A DNA stretch of 64,000 nt from Cyrtodaria siliqua (Eukaryota; Mollusca; Bivalvia; Adapedonta; Hiatellidae), in NCBI GenBank assembly GCA_037043455.1, contig JAWPHD010000238.1, forward strand, positions 434,001-498,000, given 5' to 3'. A model generated the notes under the pieces. The model saw only the letters and a list, made by a program, of their open reading frames with translations. It did no database searches and was not told the origin of the DNA. The position numbers and the translations under genes are program-made. Below, in pieces: positions 12,401 to 24,800 of the stretch (position 1 is its first letter; each line of letters opens with the position of its first letter).

Positions 12401-15400
12401 TTGTTAAGGTAAGATATTTGTGTAATGTATTAAAGTGTTTTTTTTTAATTAATAGTAATGTAAAATATACAAAATATAATTACTTTTGTTGAAATTTGAT
12501 TCTGCAAATAACTAATGAAATATAAGTATGACTGGGCAATTTATTATTCCCATTTAGTGGCAATTTTTGGGAAATTGTTGTCGTAATTATTAAGTAATTA
12601 ACAGCATACATATTGTGTAGTAAATCTAGTTAAATATTCTTCAAACCGTAAGTAAATGTTGCTATGGAATAAGGAAATAACATCACGCATCAGAAACCAA
12701 ATTTTTTATAAATTCATATATGTGTACATGTATATTGCAGTGAAAGATTGAGACCACATTCTCCAGACAAGAGTGATGACTCAGACAATGGTAAGTGACT
12801 TTCACATACTGTATATAGTCGGAGGTTTGGACGCAAAACTAGGTGTAATTAGAGAAAAAACACACAATCAGACCGTTTGTTTGAAAATGTGTGCTTAAGC
12901 ATTTATTCAAATGCGCAAGACCTTCATGTTGTTGTGAACCTGCAGGAATATTTTTGAGATAAATGATTCTCATCTGAAGGACAGCAGAAAGTGAGCTGTT
13001 AAGATTCACAAAATGTTTGTCTATTTTGTTATTGTTTACAGATATCCCAGTGATCCCTGACCTGGAAGAACAACAAGAAGAAGACATTACACAGACCGTG
13101 GCCTATGCTCCAAAGTAAGTACACAATAGCGGGTATAAGATACAGGTTACAGAGAATCGGTTCTTACTGGAGGGGGCTAATGCATAGACTATTCTAGCCT
13201 ATTTGACAGTTGTTTCATTTTATCCACAATGAAATTGTCTCAGACTGGTACTGTGGGCATCATTGTTCACATAGACTTATATCCAAACTTCTTCTGTTGA
13301 CTACTGCTTCTAAAACATTCATTTGTGTCTTTTTGAAACTTCATAGGCAACATTGCAGATGATTTCTAGTTGGTCATAAATAACATTCAACTTTCTACAA
13401 AATCCATGATGGCCACGCCAACTTAGCTCAATATTTTTTTAGTAAAAATAGAAAATTGTGTGAACTCTACTCCTCTAGAATGATAAGGAGCCTTTATTTT
13501 TAGTGGTAGTTCTTTAAAAATGAAACTACATGCTGATTCAGCATCTAAATGGCCACAGGTGGCCATCTTAAAACCTTCAGGTTAGTGAGTTACATGTTAT
13601 GTGATTAAATTCAGTGATGTTACAGTGGAGTGCATTATGGTCCAGTGTGGGGAATATGTGAATGTATCAGTGTTTGTGTTATTACAGTATATCTGTGAAC
13701 CGAGTGGCCACGTACAGGGAGCTGGATAATGAATTACTCAAACAAGCTGCCTTTCTTACTCTGGTAAGTATACAGTATAAGTACTCTTAGTCTACTTCCT
13801 TAAAGTCACTCTCCTGCCAACAACAGGTATATTTTATAACAATGTAAACCGTTTTTAAGCCTACTAACTATAAGATATATATGTAACATATATCTTGCAA
13901 ATATAAATTCGACAACTGTAATATAACCGCCTTAACCGGTCAGGCAAAACATCGCCGTGTCGTATTTCGAATTCATTTTACACATGCTTAATAACATGTG
14001 TTTTAAATATGCGTTACTAAATATAGACTGTTAAATGGCACACATGCATAATTTTATGACCTCTACACATGGAAATAGTTTGGAAGAACGGTTTTGTGTT
14101 GTCAAATTTACCTGTTGTTGGTGGGAGAGTGACTTTAAAGGGTGTATATCAGACTTCTTCTAGAAGAATCCAAAATGTTCAAACGTTTTCCTTTTCATGG
14201 TAAAAATGGCATCTCAATCAAAGTAAGTGTAATTTTGTTATATACAACACTCACATACCAGTGTTTAGTAGTCTGCTATCTTATATTACTACATCAATGG
14301 GCAGAAAATATTCAAACATTTTAGAGATTGCCATGGTCATAAACCTGTTACTGAGTACTGCATTGTAACTACACCATGGAACGGAAGTCAAGGTCCTGGT
14401 AAAAAAATAGATTGTTGTTGTTGGAAAAGATGATTTATGGACATTAAACATGAAAGAAAACGTGAATTTGCCACATAAAAAGTTTGAGATATATACCTGT
14501 TTTTACCTTTGACTAATCATGCTGATTTACTAAAAAATATATGCAGTTTCGAGTGCTGAAAACTTCTGCTTGCATTTACTCAAATATATCTGAATCTAGA
14601 CCCCGACAAAAACCGGATGTACCCACTTTATGATCCTAGAATTTCAAAATTATAAAGATTGGTCCACTGTTTTGTAATGTAACCTTTGGCTCTTGTAGTT
14701 TCAGAGAATATTTTTTGAAGATGTTACTATACAACTCTGTGTAGAACTGTGACTCATGGGAAGGGGTCAGATTTGACACTTAAATTACTTATAAGGCATT
14801 TATTATTTATAATCTAAACCAAACTTATAACCTGGAGATATTTCATATTAATACATAGAGGATATTTGTTGGTTTGGAGTGAATATAGGATTTATTTTTG
14901 AGAAAGGAGAAAACTTATATTTTCACAAGTGAAAATATGCTAGTTTCCTCACTTCGAGATGAAAATAAATCCTCTATTCACGACAAACCAACAAATATTC
15001 GATTTATTATATACTCACAACCTTGAAATTATGCAGAAAAAACATAATGCGCCAAAACAATGACGTCAACACGTCAACAGCAGCATTACGTCATTTTCGG
15101 TATTTCATGTGAAATATAAAGGTTTTATTTTAATCATAAAATCCACTATTTCAATGTAAAGAATATAAAAAGTTCTATTATATACCTATCAATAATATAT
15201 ACATAGTACCTTCATTTTCTTACAATGGAATACAACAACCCGTATCACACTACAGGTTATCACTATGCTACTAAAAATAGAATTAGTATCACTATCTTAC
15301 TAAAAATAGAACAGCGGTTTTTCCAATGATTCTAGCAGTTTTACGCCACTATGCGCTAGACGTTACGTCATACAAACAAAACAAGTAGGTCAGACCAATA

Positions 15401-17135
15401 AACACCAACACCTTAAAACTACATACATTTTCCCGCTGCATTTTATCGAGAAATAATATGCTTTATTGAATGTGTGCAACAGCAATGCAAATATTTCTAT
15501 GTTAATGATGTGTAAGAGGTATATAATAAAACTCTCGTAGGTAAATGCCAGATCAGGATCACACTCGAGGCTCCGCCTCTCATGTGATCCTTGATCTGGC
15601 ATTTACCTACTCGAGGTGATACAAACTTCCGGAACACGTTACTCTAGTAATAATCCTATTATATTCTGCAGTGTTAAATGCACCACCTAAAATGTATTAA
15701 GTGTTATCAATATTGCGGTACGTGATTGTTTAACTTTACTTGCAGGATAATGAAATAGATCTGAAACTGCTGACCAAGTCTTTATCAACAGAGGAAGACC
15801 TTAAAGAAGTAAGTACTGTGTTTTTTTATCTCGCACAATATAAACCTGCTGGAAATATTTTAGTTTTTATCTGCACTGGATTTTTATGCATTTTATACAC
15901 ACATTTTCGAGAGATTGAACATATTAATACTAACACCTTCTGACAACTTACATTGTACTTCCATCTCTCAGCACCAAACGAAGAAAATATTCAGCTTTAT
16001 CGTGTTTCTAACAAGTTCAATTTGCTGTTTGAATATAACTTTGCCTAAAATAACGTTATCGTTGTTTTGAATTTTTTGGTGTTGGAAGTCGTTTAAAATG
16101 ACGGTTGAAGGACGTGACGTCAGAGGTCTATATAGCTTTTTAAAGACTCTCCAACAGCCAATCAGCATTGAGTATTTTCATAAACCATGTTTGATTTCAG
16201 GGTTAAGGTGTCCTTTTAATGAAACATTAATTCGAGTAGTTTTGGATTTGAAAAAAAAGTGGCCTCTTACAACAGGTGAAATAGCTATCCCGCCAACAAC
16301 AGCCACATTTTACAACATATGTACACCATTTCTAAAAATAGTGATGACGAGGAATATATATAATATATATATATATATAACTTACCCGGTACATAGTTTG
16401 AGAATCCAAACTCAGTAGACACGAAATAAACGGCTTTAACCATCCAGGCCAGGCCAAACCCCGAAACTGAAGTGTCAGTTAAAGAGCTAACTCATAATTC
16501 ATTTTACGCATATTCAATCTTGGGTATTTTTGAGTACCCGTGAATTAATCTACAATTGTAATTGGCACATATGCATAGCTGTATGACCTGAACACCTGAA
16601 TAGGGTTTTGATAGACGATTTTGTAGTGTAATGTTGCCATTTTTTGGCGGGTTAGTGCCTTTAACTAATTAAAGCACACACATTGTCGATGTTACATGTA
16701 CCTTTAAAACATGAAAGAACATACAGAGTTAAGTTGTTGTGTCACTTACATACGGCTATCAAGAATGGTTCACTTTATCTGTTGTTATGCAGTGTTGTCA
16801 TGATATATCACATTCAAATTTACTCACGTCATTATCAGACTTGGAACTATCCAACAAATTTACCCATACCACATATCACCATGTATGTCGCTAAGTTTTG
16901 GTTTAGGACAAGTCCTCCTGGGAAAACAAAAACTTGACGTTAAATAATATATTTGACCTGGCCGTATTATCATGTATTTTATCATATTTATTTTTCTGTA
17001 TGATTACAGGAAGACAAACCGTGGGACTGGGACAGATTATTTACGGAGGTTACATCTGAATTGCTTACACAGTGGGAGAAAAATGAGGAAGCTGAACCAG
17101 CAACAGGGAGTGAGCCCATGCAACAGACTGTCTGA
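3450..17135 (+). CDS. IFT43: Intraflagellar transport protein 43 (5' partial)
   Basis: This is an IFT-A subunit that works in retrograde transport in cilia. Exons are 3450-3551, 4643-4704, 4994-5032, 12741-12790, 13042-13114, 13688-13763, 15746-15808 and 17010-17135 (TGA 17133-17135), all with AG/GT borders and matching phases. The joined product has 196 residues. Recognisable blocks, numbered from the first visible residue: AKVGRRAK at 2-9, like the AKMGRRA near the vertebrate N-terminus; PNRISGWGEDAP; IPVIPDLEEQQEED at 86-99; RVATYRELDNEL at 114-125; EIDLKLLTKSL at 137-147; PWDWDRLFTEV at 159-169. Vertebrate IFT43 is about 208 aa, so only the first ~20 residues (exon 1) are missing. I could not find that exon in 1-3449, so it probably lies upstream. 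The 5033-12740 intron holds two minisatellites and several TIR elements. IFT43 is convergent with SPATA17. Confidence 0.93.
3829..4332 (+). mobile_element. SINE family B, interrupted by a TIR element
   Basis: This is a SINE-like copy with a tRNA-like head (TGACCCAGTGGATGGCGTG) and a central stretch GTGTCCTTAGACAAGACACTT. Its tail reads TCCTATGTATTGTCCCCTC, then ATTAAACAACAATTTCAATT. The same order is found at 38945-39220 (+) and 43595-43912 (-). This copy is split by the TTAA-bounded element at 4026-4206. Confidence 0.7.
4026..4206 (+). mobile_element. TTAA-flanked MITE inside a SINE
   Basis: The element starts TTAACCCACTAAGC and ends AGGTTAAGGGTTAA, with inverted ends. It interrupts the family-B SINE between 'ACCACAGGAGTCTC' and 'TTAGTAAGAGTAGG'; the SINE at 38945-39220 has no such insert. 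Related copies are at 4400-4548 (inverted) and 18225-18377. Confidence 0.75.
4400..4548 (-). mobile_element. TTAA-flanked MITE, second copy, inverted
   Basis: This is the reverse-orientation relative of 4026-4206. It shares 'GACCATTCCATT', 'CAAAGGGGTGTTTT', 'GTAAACCCTGATCTGGGTT' and the end AAGGGTTAA. It lies in the first visible IFT43 intron (3552-4642). Confidence 0.75.
6164..6366. mobile_element. Perfect 46-bp inverted repeat (foldback element)
   Basis: Arms 6164-6209 and 6321-6366 are exact reverse complements over 46 bp (left arm begins TATACTGAACCAAACAGC) and enclose about 111 bp. Just outside, diverged direct copies of 'CATGACC..ATA.AAGAAGTC.AGTTTTA' occur near 6110-6150 and 6383-6425. 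No coding capacity is visible. It lies in the 7.7-kb IFT43 intron. Confidence 0.85.
6468..6804. mobile_element. AGGCCAAAA TIR element, copy 1
   Basis: The element is bounded by inverted ends: AGGCCAAAAAAA with GTGTTTCCTATT inside the left, and GGAAACACAGG with TTTTTTGGCCTTA at the right. The interior has 'GGGTCGGCCCCTTAAAAATA' and T-rich runs. Copies recur at 55115-55345 and 58490-58800, and a distant relative at 33755-34264. It is a non-autonomous DNA element with no coding capacity. Confidence 0.8.
7208..7480. repeat. 33-bp minisatellite in IFT43 intron
   Basis: About eight copies of a 33-bp unit (GGAATGCTATCATATTGTGG followed by TGCTGATATATCT). Because 33 is a multiple of three, frames stay open on both strands (an 11-residue repeat SYCGADISGM-). 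The location inside an intron and the lack of other coding signal argue that this is not a gene. Confidence 0.92.
9784..10376 (-). mobile_element. Pearl-like dispersed element
   Basis: Read on the minus strand it starts CTAGAACTATCACTGAAGG and ends GCGGGGTATAATTAA. An internal ~180-bp segment containing 'CATCACCCATCATTGATTGC' is present twice. The start is shared with copies at 32004-32250 and 45411-46008, and the GGGGTATAA end with 44360-44388 and 46004. It lies in the long IFT43 intron. Confidence 0.65.
10775..11643. repeat. 31-bp minisatellite in IFT43 intron
   Basis: About 28 copies of a unit of roughly 31 bp (CGAGGGACAGTAATATCATG then TACTAAACTAT). A shorter variant reads ATGTCTAGACTAT, and a distinct variant block reads 'CTAATATCTTGTACTAGACT'. 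The variants recur in groups, which suggests higher-order duplication. No reading frame persists. Confidence 0.95.
13801..14137. mobile_element. TIR element (TAAAGTCACTCTCC family), copy 1
   Basis: The left end TAAAGTCACTCTCCTGCC and the right end GGGAGAGTGACTTTA form ~34-bp inverted repeats with only a few mismatches; both continue inward with CAACAACAGGTA. The ~337-bp element has no ORF and sits between IFT43 exons 13688-13763 and 15746-15808. A relative is at 16270-16661 and a truncated one at 41468-41680. Confidence 0.85.
14858..15001. repeat. Inverted repeat around a palindrome
   Basis: The left arm near 14858-14901 (GATATTTGTTGGTTTGG, GGATTTATTTTTGAG) is complementary to the right arm 14949-15001 (GAAAATAAATCC, CAAACCAACAAATATTC). 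The centre contains ATATTTTCACAAGTGAAAAT. It is probably part of one element together with the hairpin at 15536-15612. Confidence 0.75.
15536..15612. repeat. 77-bp near-perfect hairpin
   Basis: CGTAGGTAAATGCCAGATCA is followed 25 bp later by its complement TGATCTGGCATTTACCTAC. The arms are about 28 bp with single differences around a GC-rich loop (CTCGAGGCTCCGCCTCTCAT). The intron context suggests the end of a mobile element rather than an RNA gene. Confidence 0.8.
16270..16661. mobile_element. TIR element, copy 2 of the 13801 family
   Basis: Inverted ends CCCGCCAACAACAGCCACAT and GTTGCCATTTTTTGGCGGG enclose 'GCATA..TTATGACCT.AACACC'-type sequence, as in 13801-14137. There is an internal TA run near 16355-16380. 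It lies in the last IFT43 intron. Confidence 0.7.
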
Positions 17136-17331
17136 TCAAACATGCACGTTTATTTATTAAAACTATCTGGTGTGAAGGAATTCCTCTTTTGTGAAATTAA
17201 GTGTTTGATCAAGATCTGTGATTCTCTTGAACCAAGTCTGGCTCTGAATGGTTGTTCACTTCTGTGTCCCTTTGAATCTCTGTGGGCAGAGTCCTGGCAA
17301 AACACGAACATAATGAAAAAACACAAAGTTT

Positions 17332-17337
17332 AATAAA
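17332..17337 (+). terminator. IFT43 polyadenylation signal
   Basis: AATAAA, about 200 bp after the IFT43 stop codon at 17133-17135. Confidence 0.65.
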
Positions 17338-17764
17338 GACTAAAGTGTGGTAAATTGACAATGTGTAAAATATTTTACTATATTTCTACTACATATTATA
17401 GTTTATCTCGATTTTTTTTTCTATTAAAGTTTCAGATCTTAGTTAACTCCATCTTCCTGAATCCAAGTGTGTTCAGTTCAAAATCAATTTCATGCAAGAT
17501 TGTTTGGTGTTTTGGGCTATGTCACAATCGATTACATTCCATCCATTATTATGTATGAATCTGGATTGCTTTGTTACATGTATGAATACATATTTAATAC
17601 TTCACAACTGGTTTTTAAGTATATACTTCACCATATGTGTTCCTTTCCATAAGTATCCGGTTCTTGCAATATGACTTGAATGTAACAATATCACCATGTA
17701 TAAATGAATCTGCCAAAGAATGAGTGTATGTATAATTTATAAAGAGTTATGAATCTGCAAAATA

Positions 17765-18217
17765 TTTTGATTGAGCCGTAGGGACGTATTATGTTGTGTC
17801 GTTGTTAGTCTGTCCGTTTAATTTTACCTGACAACTGACTGTGACTAATAACTTTCAAAGCATATGGTCAACAACAATGGAACTTTGTAAACATCTCCAG
17901 CATGATCCAATGATTAAATCTGATGAAGGCCCATAACTCTCTTAGTTCATATTTTTTTTAATTCTTTGCCTTTGAAAAAAGGTTTAACCTAAAACTTAAC
18001 CTTGCATTTTACAAGCAATTGTGATTTTCAAAGTATTAGGTGTACAACAATGAGACTGCATACATCTTCAACATGATCCAATGTTTATACATCTTTTAAA
18101 GGCCCATAACTCTCCCATTCATATTTTTTTTAATTATTTCCCTTTGGGAAAGGTTTAACCTGGAACTTAACCTTGCCAACGACGGGCGTATATGCCCGGC
18201 TAGGCAGTTCTCTTGTT
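17765..18217 (+). mobile_element. Dispersed element with two internal repeats
   Basis: Two ~180-bp related halves share 'CATGATCCAATG', 'GGCCCATAACTCTC', 'CATATTTTTTTTAATT' and 'GGTTTAACCT'. The element closes with 'GACGGGCGTATATGCCCGGC' and GCAGTTCTCTTG. It is a non-coding mobile element in the IFT43-SPATA17 intergenic region. Confidence 0.6.
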
Positions 18218-18224
18218 TCAAATG

Positions 18225-18377
18225 TTAACCCCTAATCCACTAAGCACGATTATAATAGCCTTTGCGTCCGTTGTAAACCCAGATCAGCCTGCGAGTAACT
18301 CTTTGTCAAATAAATGGAATGGTCTTAATTCAAAGAAAGAACAGTCCATTATATATATGTAGCGGGTTAAGGGTTAA
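18225..18377 (+). mobile_element. TTAA-flanked MITE, third copy
   Basis: Starts TTAACCCCTAATCCACTAAG, ends GGGTTAAGGGTTAA, and shares 'TTGTAAACCCAGATCAG' and 'GTCCATTATATATATGTAGC' with 4026-4206. Confidence 0.75.
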
Positions 18378-18414
18378 CCAGCATTAGTAGGAATCCCATG
18401 ATGAATAATGAATG

Positions 18415-19130
18415 AATGGTTTTAGCCAAAGGCCAGTCGAGCTAATGTCATGGCAAGTTGTCTGGCGTCCTTCTGTAGTCCGTACTTTTGTCTTGTTGAC
18501 ACTTTCTTTAGTAAATTGTTTTCAATTTTCACCAAATTTGATTTAAAGGGAACTCGGATGAGTTTGACAAGAACAAAACTGGCACATGCCTTACAGAGTT
18601 ATTGCCCTTGCCTATGTCAGAATAAATGGATTTTAGCTTGTTTACACAGTAACTTAAGTAAAGTTGCTTGTTATATACTCCAAGTTTTATTTGAAAGATG
18701 AGTTAACAATAAGCAAAATTGGTCGTGCAGACAGAGTTATTGCCCTTGATTATGTAATTCAGTTTGTTGACATTAGAACTTTAGTTAACATCTGATTTTC
18801 ACCAACTATTATTTGAAGGTTTGTTTCAAACGGTCTCCGATGTGTTCGACAACAAGCAAAACTGACCCATGTATTACAGAGTTAGTGCCCTTAATTATGT
18901 TAAAAGGGGAGTTTAGTTTTAGCTTTTTAACTTCAGTAAAATGTTTCAGATTTTCATGGAACTTTATAATTATGAATGTTTTTAACAAGATAGTGTTGAG
19001 TACCATAATCAGTGATTTAATTTTAAGGCCACTGGTCAAGGTGATGCAATTTTTGTGCCTTGGGGTATTGGCATAAAAGTTACTTGTTCTTCTATCATAA
19101 ATAGACACCAAATTACAGGTCATGATTTAT
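18415..19130 (+). mobile_element. Diverged 'TTTTAGC..GGCCAG' element
   Basis: Opens GGTTTTAGCCAAAGGCCAGT, like the heads at 22800 and 26806. It then repeats loosely a ~150-bp motif 'TTTCACCAA..TT.ATTTGAA', 'AACAAGCAAAACTG', 'ACAGAGTTATTGCCCTT'. It looks like an old copy of that family. From here to the SINE at 19851 I see only a short SINE-tail fragment near 19541-19610 (GAATTGAACTGGGTTTTA). Confidence 0.55.
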
Positions 19131-19850
19131 TTTATGTCCAGTCCTGCCATACGTTATGAAACATCATTTTGGACAAAGGAAAATACAAAAGTTGAACATT
19201 AAGGGTAAAAACAACTTATTCTTCTCTGATCGCTACAAACAATACTTCCTAATTTGACATTTGATTGATGTAATATTTACGTCACTTCCCATTTTGCTTT
19301 AAGAGCCGTGTTAGCAAGGAGAGGGTTTTCAAGCCTTTAACAGCTTAAGTCTATCTGGTTAGAGCACGGGTGATAATGAGCAAAAAAATGACAATAATGG
19401 AGATAACGATGAAGATGGGTACTGGAAATGATATCATGTCCTTGATCCCCATGGTATTCATTTTTCAGTTCCCAGTGTGGGAGTTCTACCATTTGTTTTC
19501 AACGACAGTGTGTTATTTTTTGGGCTCTGCCCATGAGGAATAGAATTGAACTGGGTTTTAAGGCACACCAACACATGCCCATGAAGAAGAAAGTAAGCTT
19601 CAGATTTTTTTGGGGCAACTTTGGAGGCCGTGCATTTACAAATAAAAAGTATTTGGGTAGCCATTTTTAATCAGTATGGATCTCCCCAACTTGAATCATC
19701 TCTGCATTATGTGCAATAAAGGCTGATGTTTCTATTACAGTTCTTGGAGATGTTCAAGGTAATATTTAATTATACTTCCGTCATGTCTATACACCACTGG
19801 AGCTGTGCTAGCGGGCATGGTAATGTTGTATAATAACTCTTCAAGGACAA

Positions 19851-20051
19851 GGGGCGTCCGAGGCTGAGTGGTTAGTCTCTTGACTTAAAATCTCTTGCAG
19901 CTCATTGTGGGTTTGAGCCCTCATGGGACCAGGTATCTGTGCATGAATATTCTCTGGAGGGTCACCTGGAGTCTTCCTCCACCAATGTAAGCTTGAAAGA
20001 TGCTATATGACTTTAGCTTTTGGTGCGACTATAAAATCCAATTCAATCTAA
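19851..20051 (+). mobile_element. tRNA-derived SINE, family A
   Basis: The head GGGGCGTCCGAGGCTGAGTG followed by GTTAGTCT resembles a Leu/Ser-type tRNA A box, and GGGTTTGAGCCC resembles the B box. The tail is GACTATAAAATCCAATTC. A 13-bp target duplication with two mismatches flanks it (19837-19849 CTCTTCAAGGACA; 20052-20064 TTCTTCAAAGACA). A second copy is at 27472-27739. Confidence 0.88.
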
Positions 20052-20064
20052 TTCTTCAAAGACA

Positions 20065-21700
20065 TACAGCTCCCTACACAATGATAATAAAATCACACGC
20101 TTTTTTTCGTCAGATTGTGACTATGTAACACAGTTTTCATGGGGTATAAGTTATAATAATAACAAATGGAGCATAAACCAAAAGCCAAGTCAATCCAATA
20201 TTATGATATTTATACAGATTAACTGTACATATTTACATAAAAACATAATGTGAACTAGAAAAACACCTCTTGGTGAAAATTTAGTTCCACAATATCAATC
20301 TGCAACAAAAGATTTTTAACATTCTGATTGACATTTGGAGCAAAAACTCTCTTGACATTCTCTATACTACATCATATTGAAAAGAAATTTCAAATTTGAT
20401 TTGGTTAATTTTGTAGTTGTCTTATGTTGCAATATAATAAAGACATGAGAAAACCAGTAAACTCAATAGATCTACGAGTCGACTACAACTTTTAAATAAC
20501 TTTTTACCATGATGGCTTCACATGTTTATAAAATAATCAAAAAGTTTAACAACATTCATATATATACATAACACACATAACAAAACTTTATCACAGTTTT
20601 CAAGAAATTGTTCAACAAACACGGCACATTATACCCAACATGATGAGTAGTTATAATTTCACTAGGTAAACATAAACATGTTAGTTAATTTAAAGTCACA
20701 ACGATGTTTTGTTAATGTCGTCTGCTATGAAATTGTTCAACAAACACAGCACATTATACTAATTAATATTATTAATTATAATGCGACTACGTAAACCTGT
20801 TAGTAATACCGGTAATACCTTTTAAAAATAAGTAACAATGCAATGTTTTGTTTGTGACGTCGGCTAAGAAAATTAATCTCCTATCCTCAACAATAAATAC
20901 TGTCAGACATGGTTACCTATAGTTTGATTTCGAATTCCTTTTTGGATATTTGCATCACACATACTGTATAGAATTCAAGCATGGAATGTATTTGTATGTG
21001 ATACCTGTTGAGCAATACAATACAACCCTTGCATTTTATTTGAACTAGTGTAAAACAGTGGCTAGTTTGTCCATGGTACATATGCAGTTAGCAATGTATG
21101 CAGTGAGAAAGTTCTAGCTGGTTCCTAAACTGTGTTTTTATTCAGTATTCACTAGAAGACTGTTTTCAGTAATTTGAATAATAAGTTCTTTCATAAATCT
21201 TAATAGGAATTCTTTCCGTTTTTTCTATTACAAGTGATTAACTAACATTGAGACCATGTTAACATAGGACGAGATGGCATTTGGTGTTGTCTCAAGACCT
21301 AGCAAGCATTTGGTGCTTTCTCAAGACCTAGCAAGCATTTTCTTTTTTTCCAAAAAAATGAGTATAAGATTGATTTCCTGTTTTAGAATTTTAGAATTGT
21401 CAGAAATTCAGCAGTGTTCTGAACCAGAGAGCCAAGTGATGGTGAACATGTGAGTTATCCTGAACAAAACATCTGTAAAACAAACTGACTGATGATTCCA
21501 AGAGATATAACACAGATAAAGGCACATTGACCACAATGATGACGTTATTACCTGTATTGGAACTGTTATGTAAAACCCATACAACTTAATTTCAGAAAAC
21601 ATCACTTCAATCTGATACAAGTAAATATCCAATATTTTAGTGTCCATTGTCTTAATGTCCATTATCTTAATTAAAACAAGAAAAAAATCCTTCAGTTTTG
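20065..21700. other. Intergenic DNA, no feature seen
   Basis: AT-rich sequence between the SINE and the 3' end of SPATA17. Apart from a repeated phrase near 20608 and 20730 ('AAATTGTTCAACAAACAC', 'GCACATTATAC') I see no gene, RNA or element here. Confidence 0.5.
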
Positions 21701-21704
21701 CTTT

Positions 21705-21710
21705 TTTATT
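21705..21710 (-). terminator. Possible SPATA17 polyadenylation signal
   Basis: AATAAA on the minus strand, about 100 bp after the SPATA17 stop. In AT-rich DNA this hexamer is common, so the call is tentative. Confidence 0.45.
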
Positions 21711-21810
21711 TGTTTAAAAAGTCTTTTTACAAAAGTTCCGTTTTTGTATAGTTACGAAAAATCTTATGAATGAATGGATTTAGTTAAATTTCTGTTGGTT
21801 CTTCTCATGT

Positions 21811-24800
21811 TCATACTTGTCCCTGCGAGTAAGTGTCGTTCATCTTCTCAAAAATGGGAATTGGAGGTACTAGCGTCTTGAAAGGCTGAAAAACAACAAA
21901 ATGGTCACATTCCATGATTATCAGTGGTAATGGGGATAGACAGAGGATATGAAAACCATTTAAACTGAATTATACATATACACTTTATCTGTGCTAGATA
22001 CAGCAGGTTTTATTGTTTATAGTGAACATGCTAACAACTACTTTGTGACTAGTCTACCTTTGCGTTAACAATATTTAATTTCTCCTGTGCAAATACAATT
22101 GTAAGGACACAGTCAGGGTAACTACGTCATGACTAGTCTATCTTTGCAGCCGCAAGCATTAATCCGTCTCGGAATAATTTCAGTTGTTGTTACTGGCCTT
22201 TTTATTGTTTGACTTCTGACAGTAATATGCAATGAATGCTTTTGTGAAAATGATTTTTTTGTGCAATGTACATCAATGTGGAATGCACAAATCCAGATAT
22301 ACAAGTAAAAAAATGTTAAATGTTGACTCGTTATATGGATTATATTCTATTTTGTCCAAAATACCCCAAATTCTAACATGTAAAAGGATTTGTTTTGTGG
22401 TGCGTTTTCATTGACCGTGAGTATATGTTACAAACACAATAATTATATGTAAAGCGATATTCAAAGTGAAACATAGATTCCTATTTGTAAAGCTATCAAG
22501 TATTAAATTAAATTTACAACAAGAATCTAACCAAATGTAGGTGGAGTTTCCCATCCGGGCTAAAAACAAAAGTACAGATATTTATAATATATATCTCTAT
22601 TTTATTAAATGTGCATGACCCAAAACCATGGCTATTATTATACGCCATTTTGGAGGCATTTCAATTAATACTAATCAGTTACCCATTCTACATTCAATAT
22701 TTCCATTTATGTATGGACGGGTAAAGTTTTATATATTAACCATAGACATTCACAAATACTACTGTTCTGCAGTATTAAAGTCAGATTATGTTGTGTGTTT
22801 TTAGCTCTACTGGCCAAGGGCCAGCAGAGCTTATGGGATGCTGTGTTGTCCGTCGTCCGTCGTCTGTCGTCTGTCGTCTGTCTGTCGTCCGTTAACTTTT
22901 CTTCAAACGACTTCTCCTCAGAAACCGCTTGGCTAATTTTGACCAAACTTCACGTGGATGATCCTTAGATGAATGCTTTTTAGATTTGTTAAAATCAGAT
23001 CAACGCTACATCCAAGATGGCTGCCATTACCATATATGGTCGAAACCTTAAAAAATCTTCTTCTCCAGAACCGCTGGACAGATTTCAACAGTTTTTCTTT
23101 TAAAATGATCGCCAACGCCTAGACTATCAAGTTTGTTCAAATAAAGTCCCCGGGGTCAAAAATGGCCGTGCCCCGGGGGTCCAAAGTTTGTATATTGAGG
23201 TTTTGCATGTTTTTCATATAGACATATAGGAAAAAACTTTAAAAAATCTTCTTCTCTGAAACCACAAGGCACAGAGCTCTCATGTATTACATGTAGCATC
23301 AGCTTATGGTCCTCTACTAAGTTTGTTCAAATGGTGACCCTGGGGTCAAATTTGTCCCCGCCCCGGGGGTCACAGTTTTACATAGACTTATATAGGATTT
23401 TTTTTAAAAAAATCTTCTTCTCGGAAACTACAAGAGCCAGAGGTTTGATATTTTGCATTTACTATAAGCTTATGGTCCTTTACCAAGTTTGTTCAAATGG
23501 TGACACTCGGGTCACTTTTGGCCCCGCCCCAAGGGTCACATGTTTTACATAGACATGTATGGGGAAAAACTTAAAAAATCTTCTTCTCTGAAACTGCAAG
23601 AGCCAGAGGTTTAATATTTTGCATTTGCTATAAGCTAGACATTTGCTATAAGCAACAGCCAGAGGTTTGATATTTTGCATTTACTATAAGCTTATGGTCC
23701 TTTACCAAGTTTGTTCAAATGGTGACCTTAGGGTCACATTTGGCCCCGCCCCAAGGGTCACATGTTTTACATAGGCATGTATAGGGAATTCTTCAAACGA
23801 CTTCTCGTCAGAAACCGCTTGGCTAATTTTGACCAAACTTCAAATGGATGATCCTTAGATGAATGCTTTTTAGATTTGTTAAAATTAGGTCAGCGCTACA
23901 TCCAAGATGGCTGCCATTACCATATATGGTCGAAACCTTAAAAAATCTTCTTCTCCAGAACCGCTTGACAGATTTCAACACTTTTTCTTTTAAAATGATC
24001 GCCAACGCCTAGACTATCAAGTTTGTTCAAATAAAGTCCCCGGGGTCAAAAATGGCCGTGCCTCGGGGGTCCAAAGTTTGTATATTGAGGTTTTGCATGT
24101 TTTTCATATAGACATATAGGAAAAAAGTTTAAAAAATCTTCTTCTCTGAAACCACAAGGCACAGAGCTCTCATGTATTACATGTAGCATCAGCTTATGGT
24201 CCTCTACTAAGTTTGTTCAAATGGTGACCCTGGGGTCAAATTTGTCCCCACCCCGAGGGTCACAGTTTTAAATAGACTTATATAGGATTTTTTTTTTAAA
24301 AATCTTCTTCTCGGAAACTACAAGAGCCAGAGGTTTGATATTTTACAATTATTATAAGCTTATGGTCCTTTACCAAGTTTGTTCAAATGGTGACCCTGGG
24401 GTCACATTTGGCCCGCCCCAAGGGTCACATGTTTTACATAGACATGTATAGGGAAAAACTTAAAAAATCTTCTTCTCTGAAACTGCAAGAGCCAGAGGTT
24501 TAATATTTTGCTTTGCTATAAGCTTATGGTCCTTTACCAATTTTGTTCAAATGCTGACCCTGGGGTCACATCTGGCCCCGCCCCGGGGGTCACAGTTTTA
24601 CATCAATGCTTGTTTTAAATTATTTAATTTCTTTATTTTTTATTTTTTTATTTTCTTTCTTTTTTTTTTTCTTTTTTTTTTTCATTTTTTTTTTTTCATT
24701 TTTTTTTTTTGTAATTTTCTTTTGATTTTTTTTTTTCATTTTTTTTTTTTTTCATATATTTTATTTTTAAATTTTTTTCATTTTTTTTTGAATATTTTTT

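Noticed and set aside
19851..19940. Functional tRNA gene
   Set aside because: A and B boxes are present, but the sequence does not close into an acceptor stem. It continues into a SINE body with target duplications.
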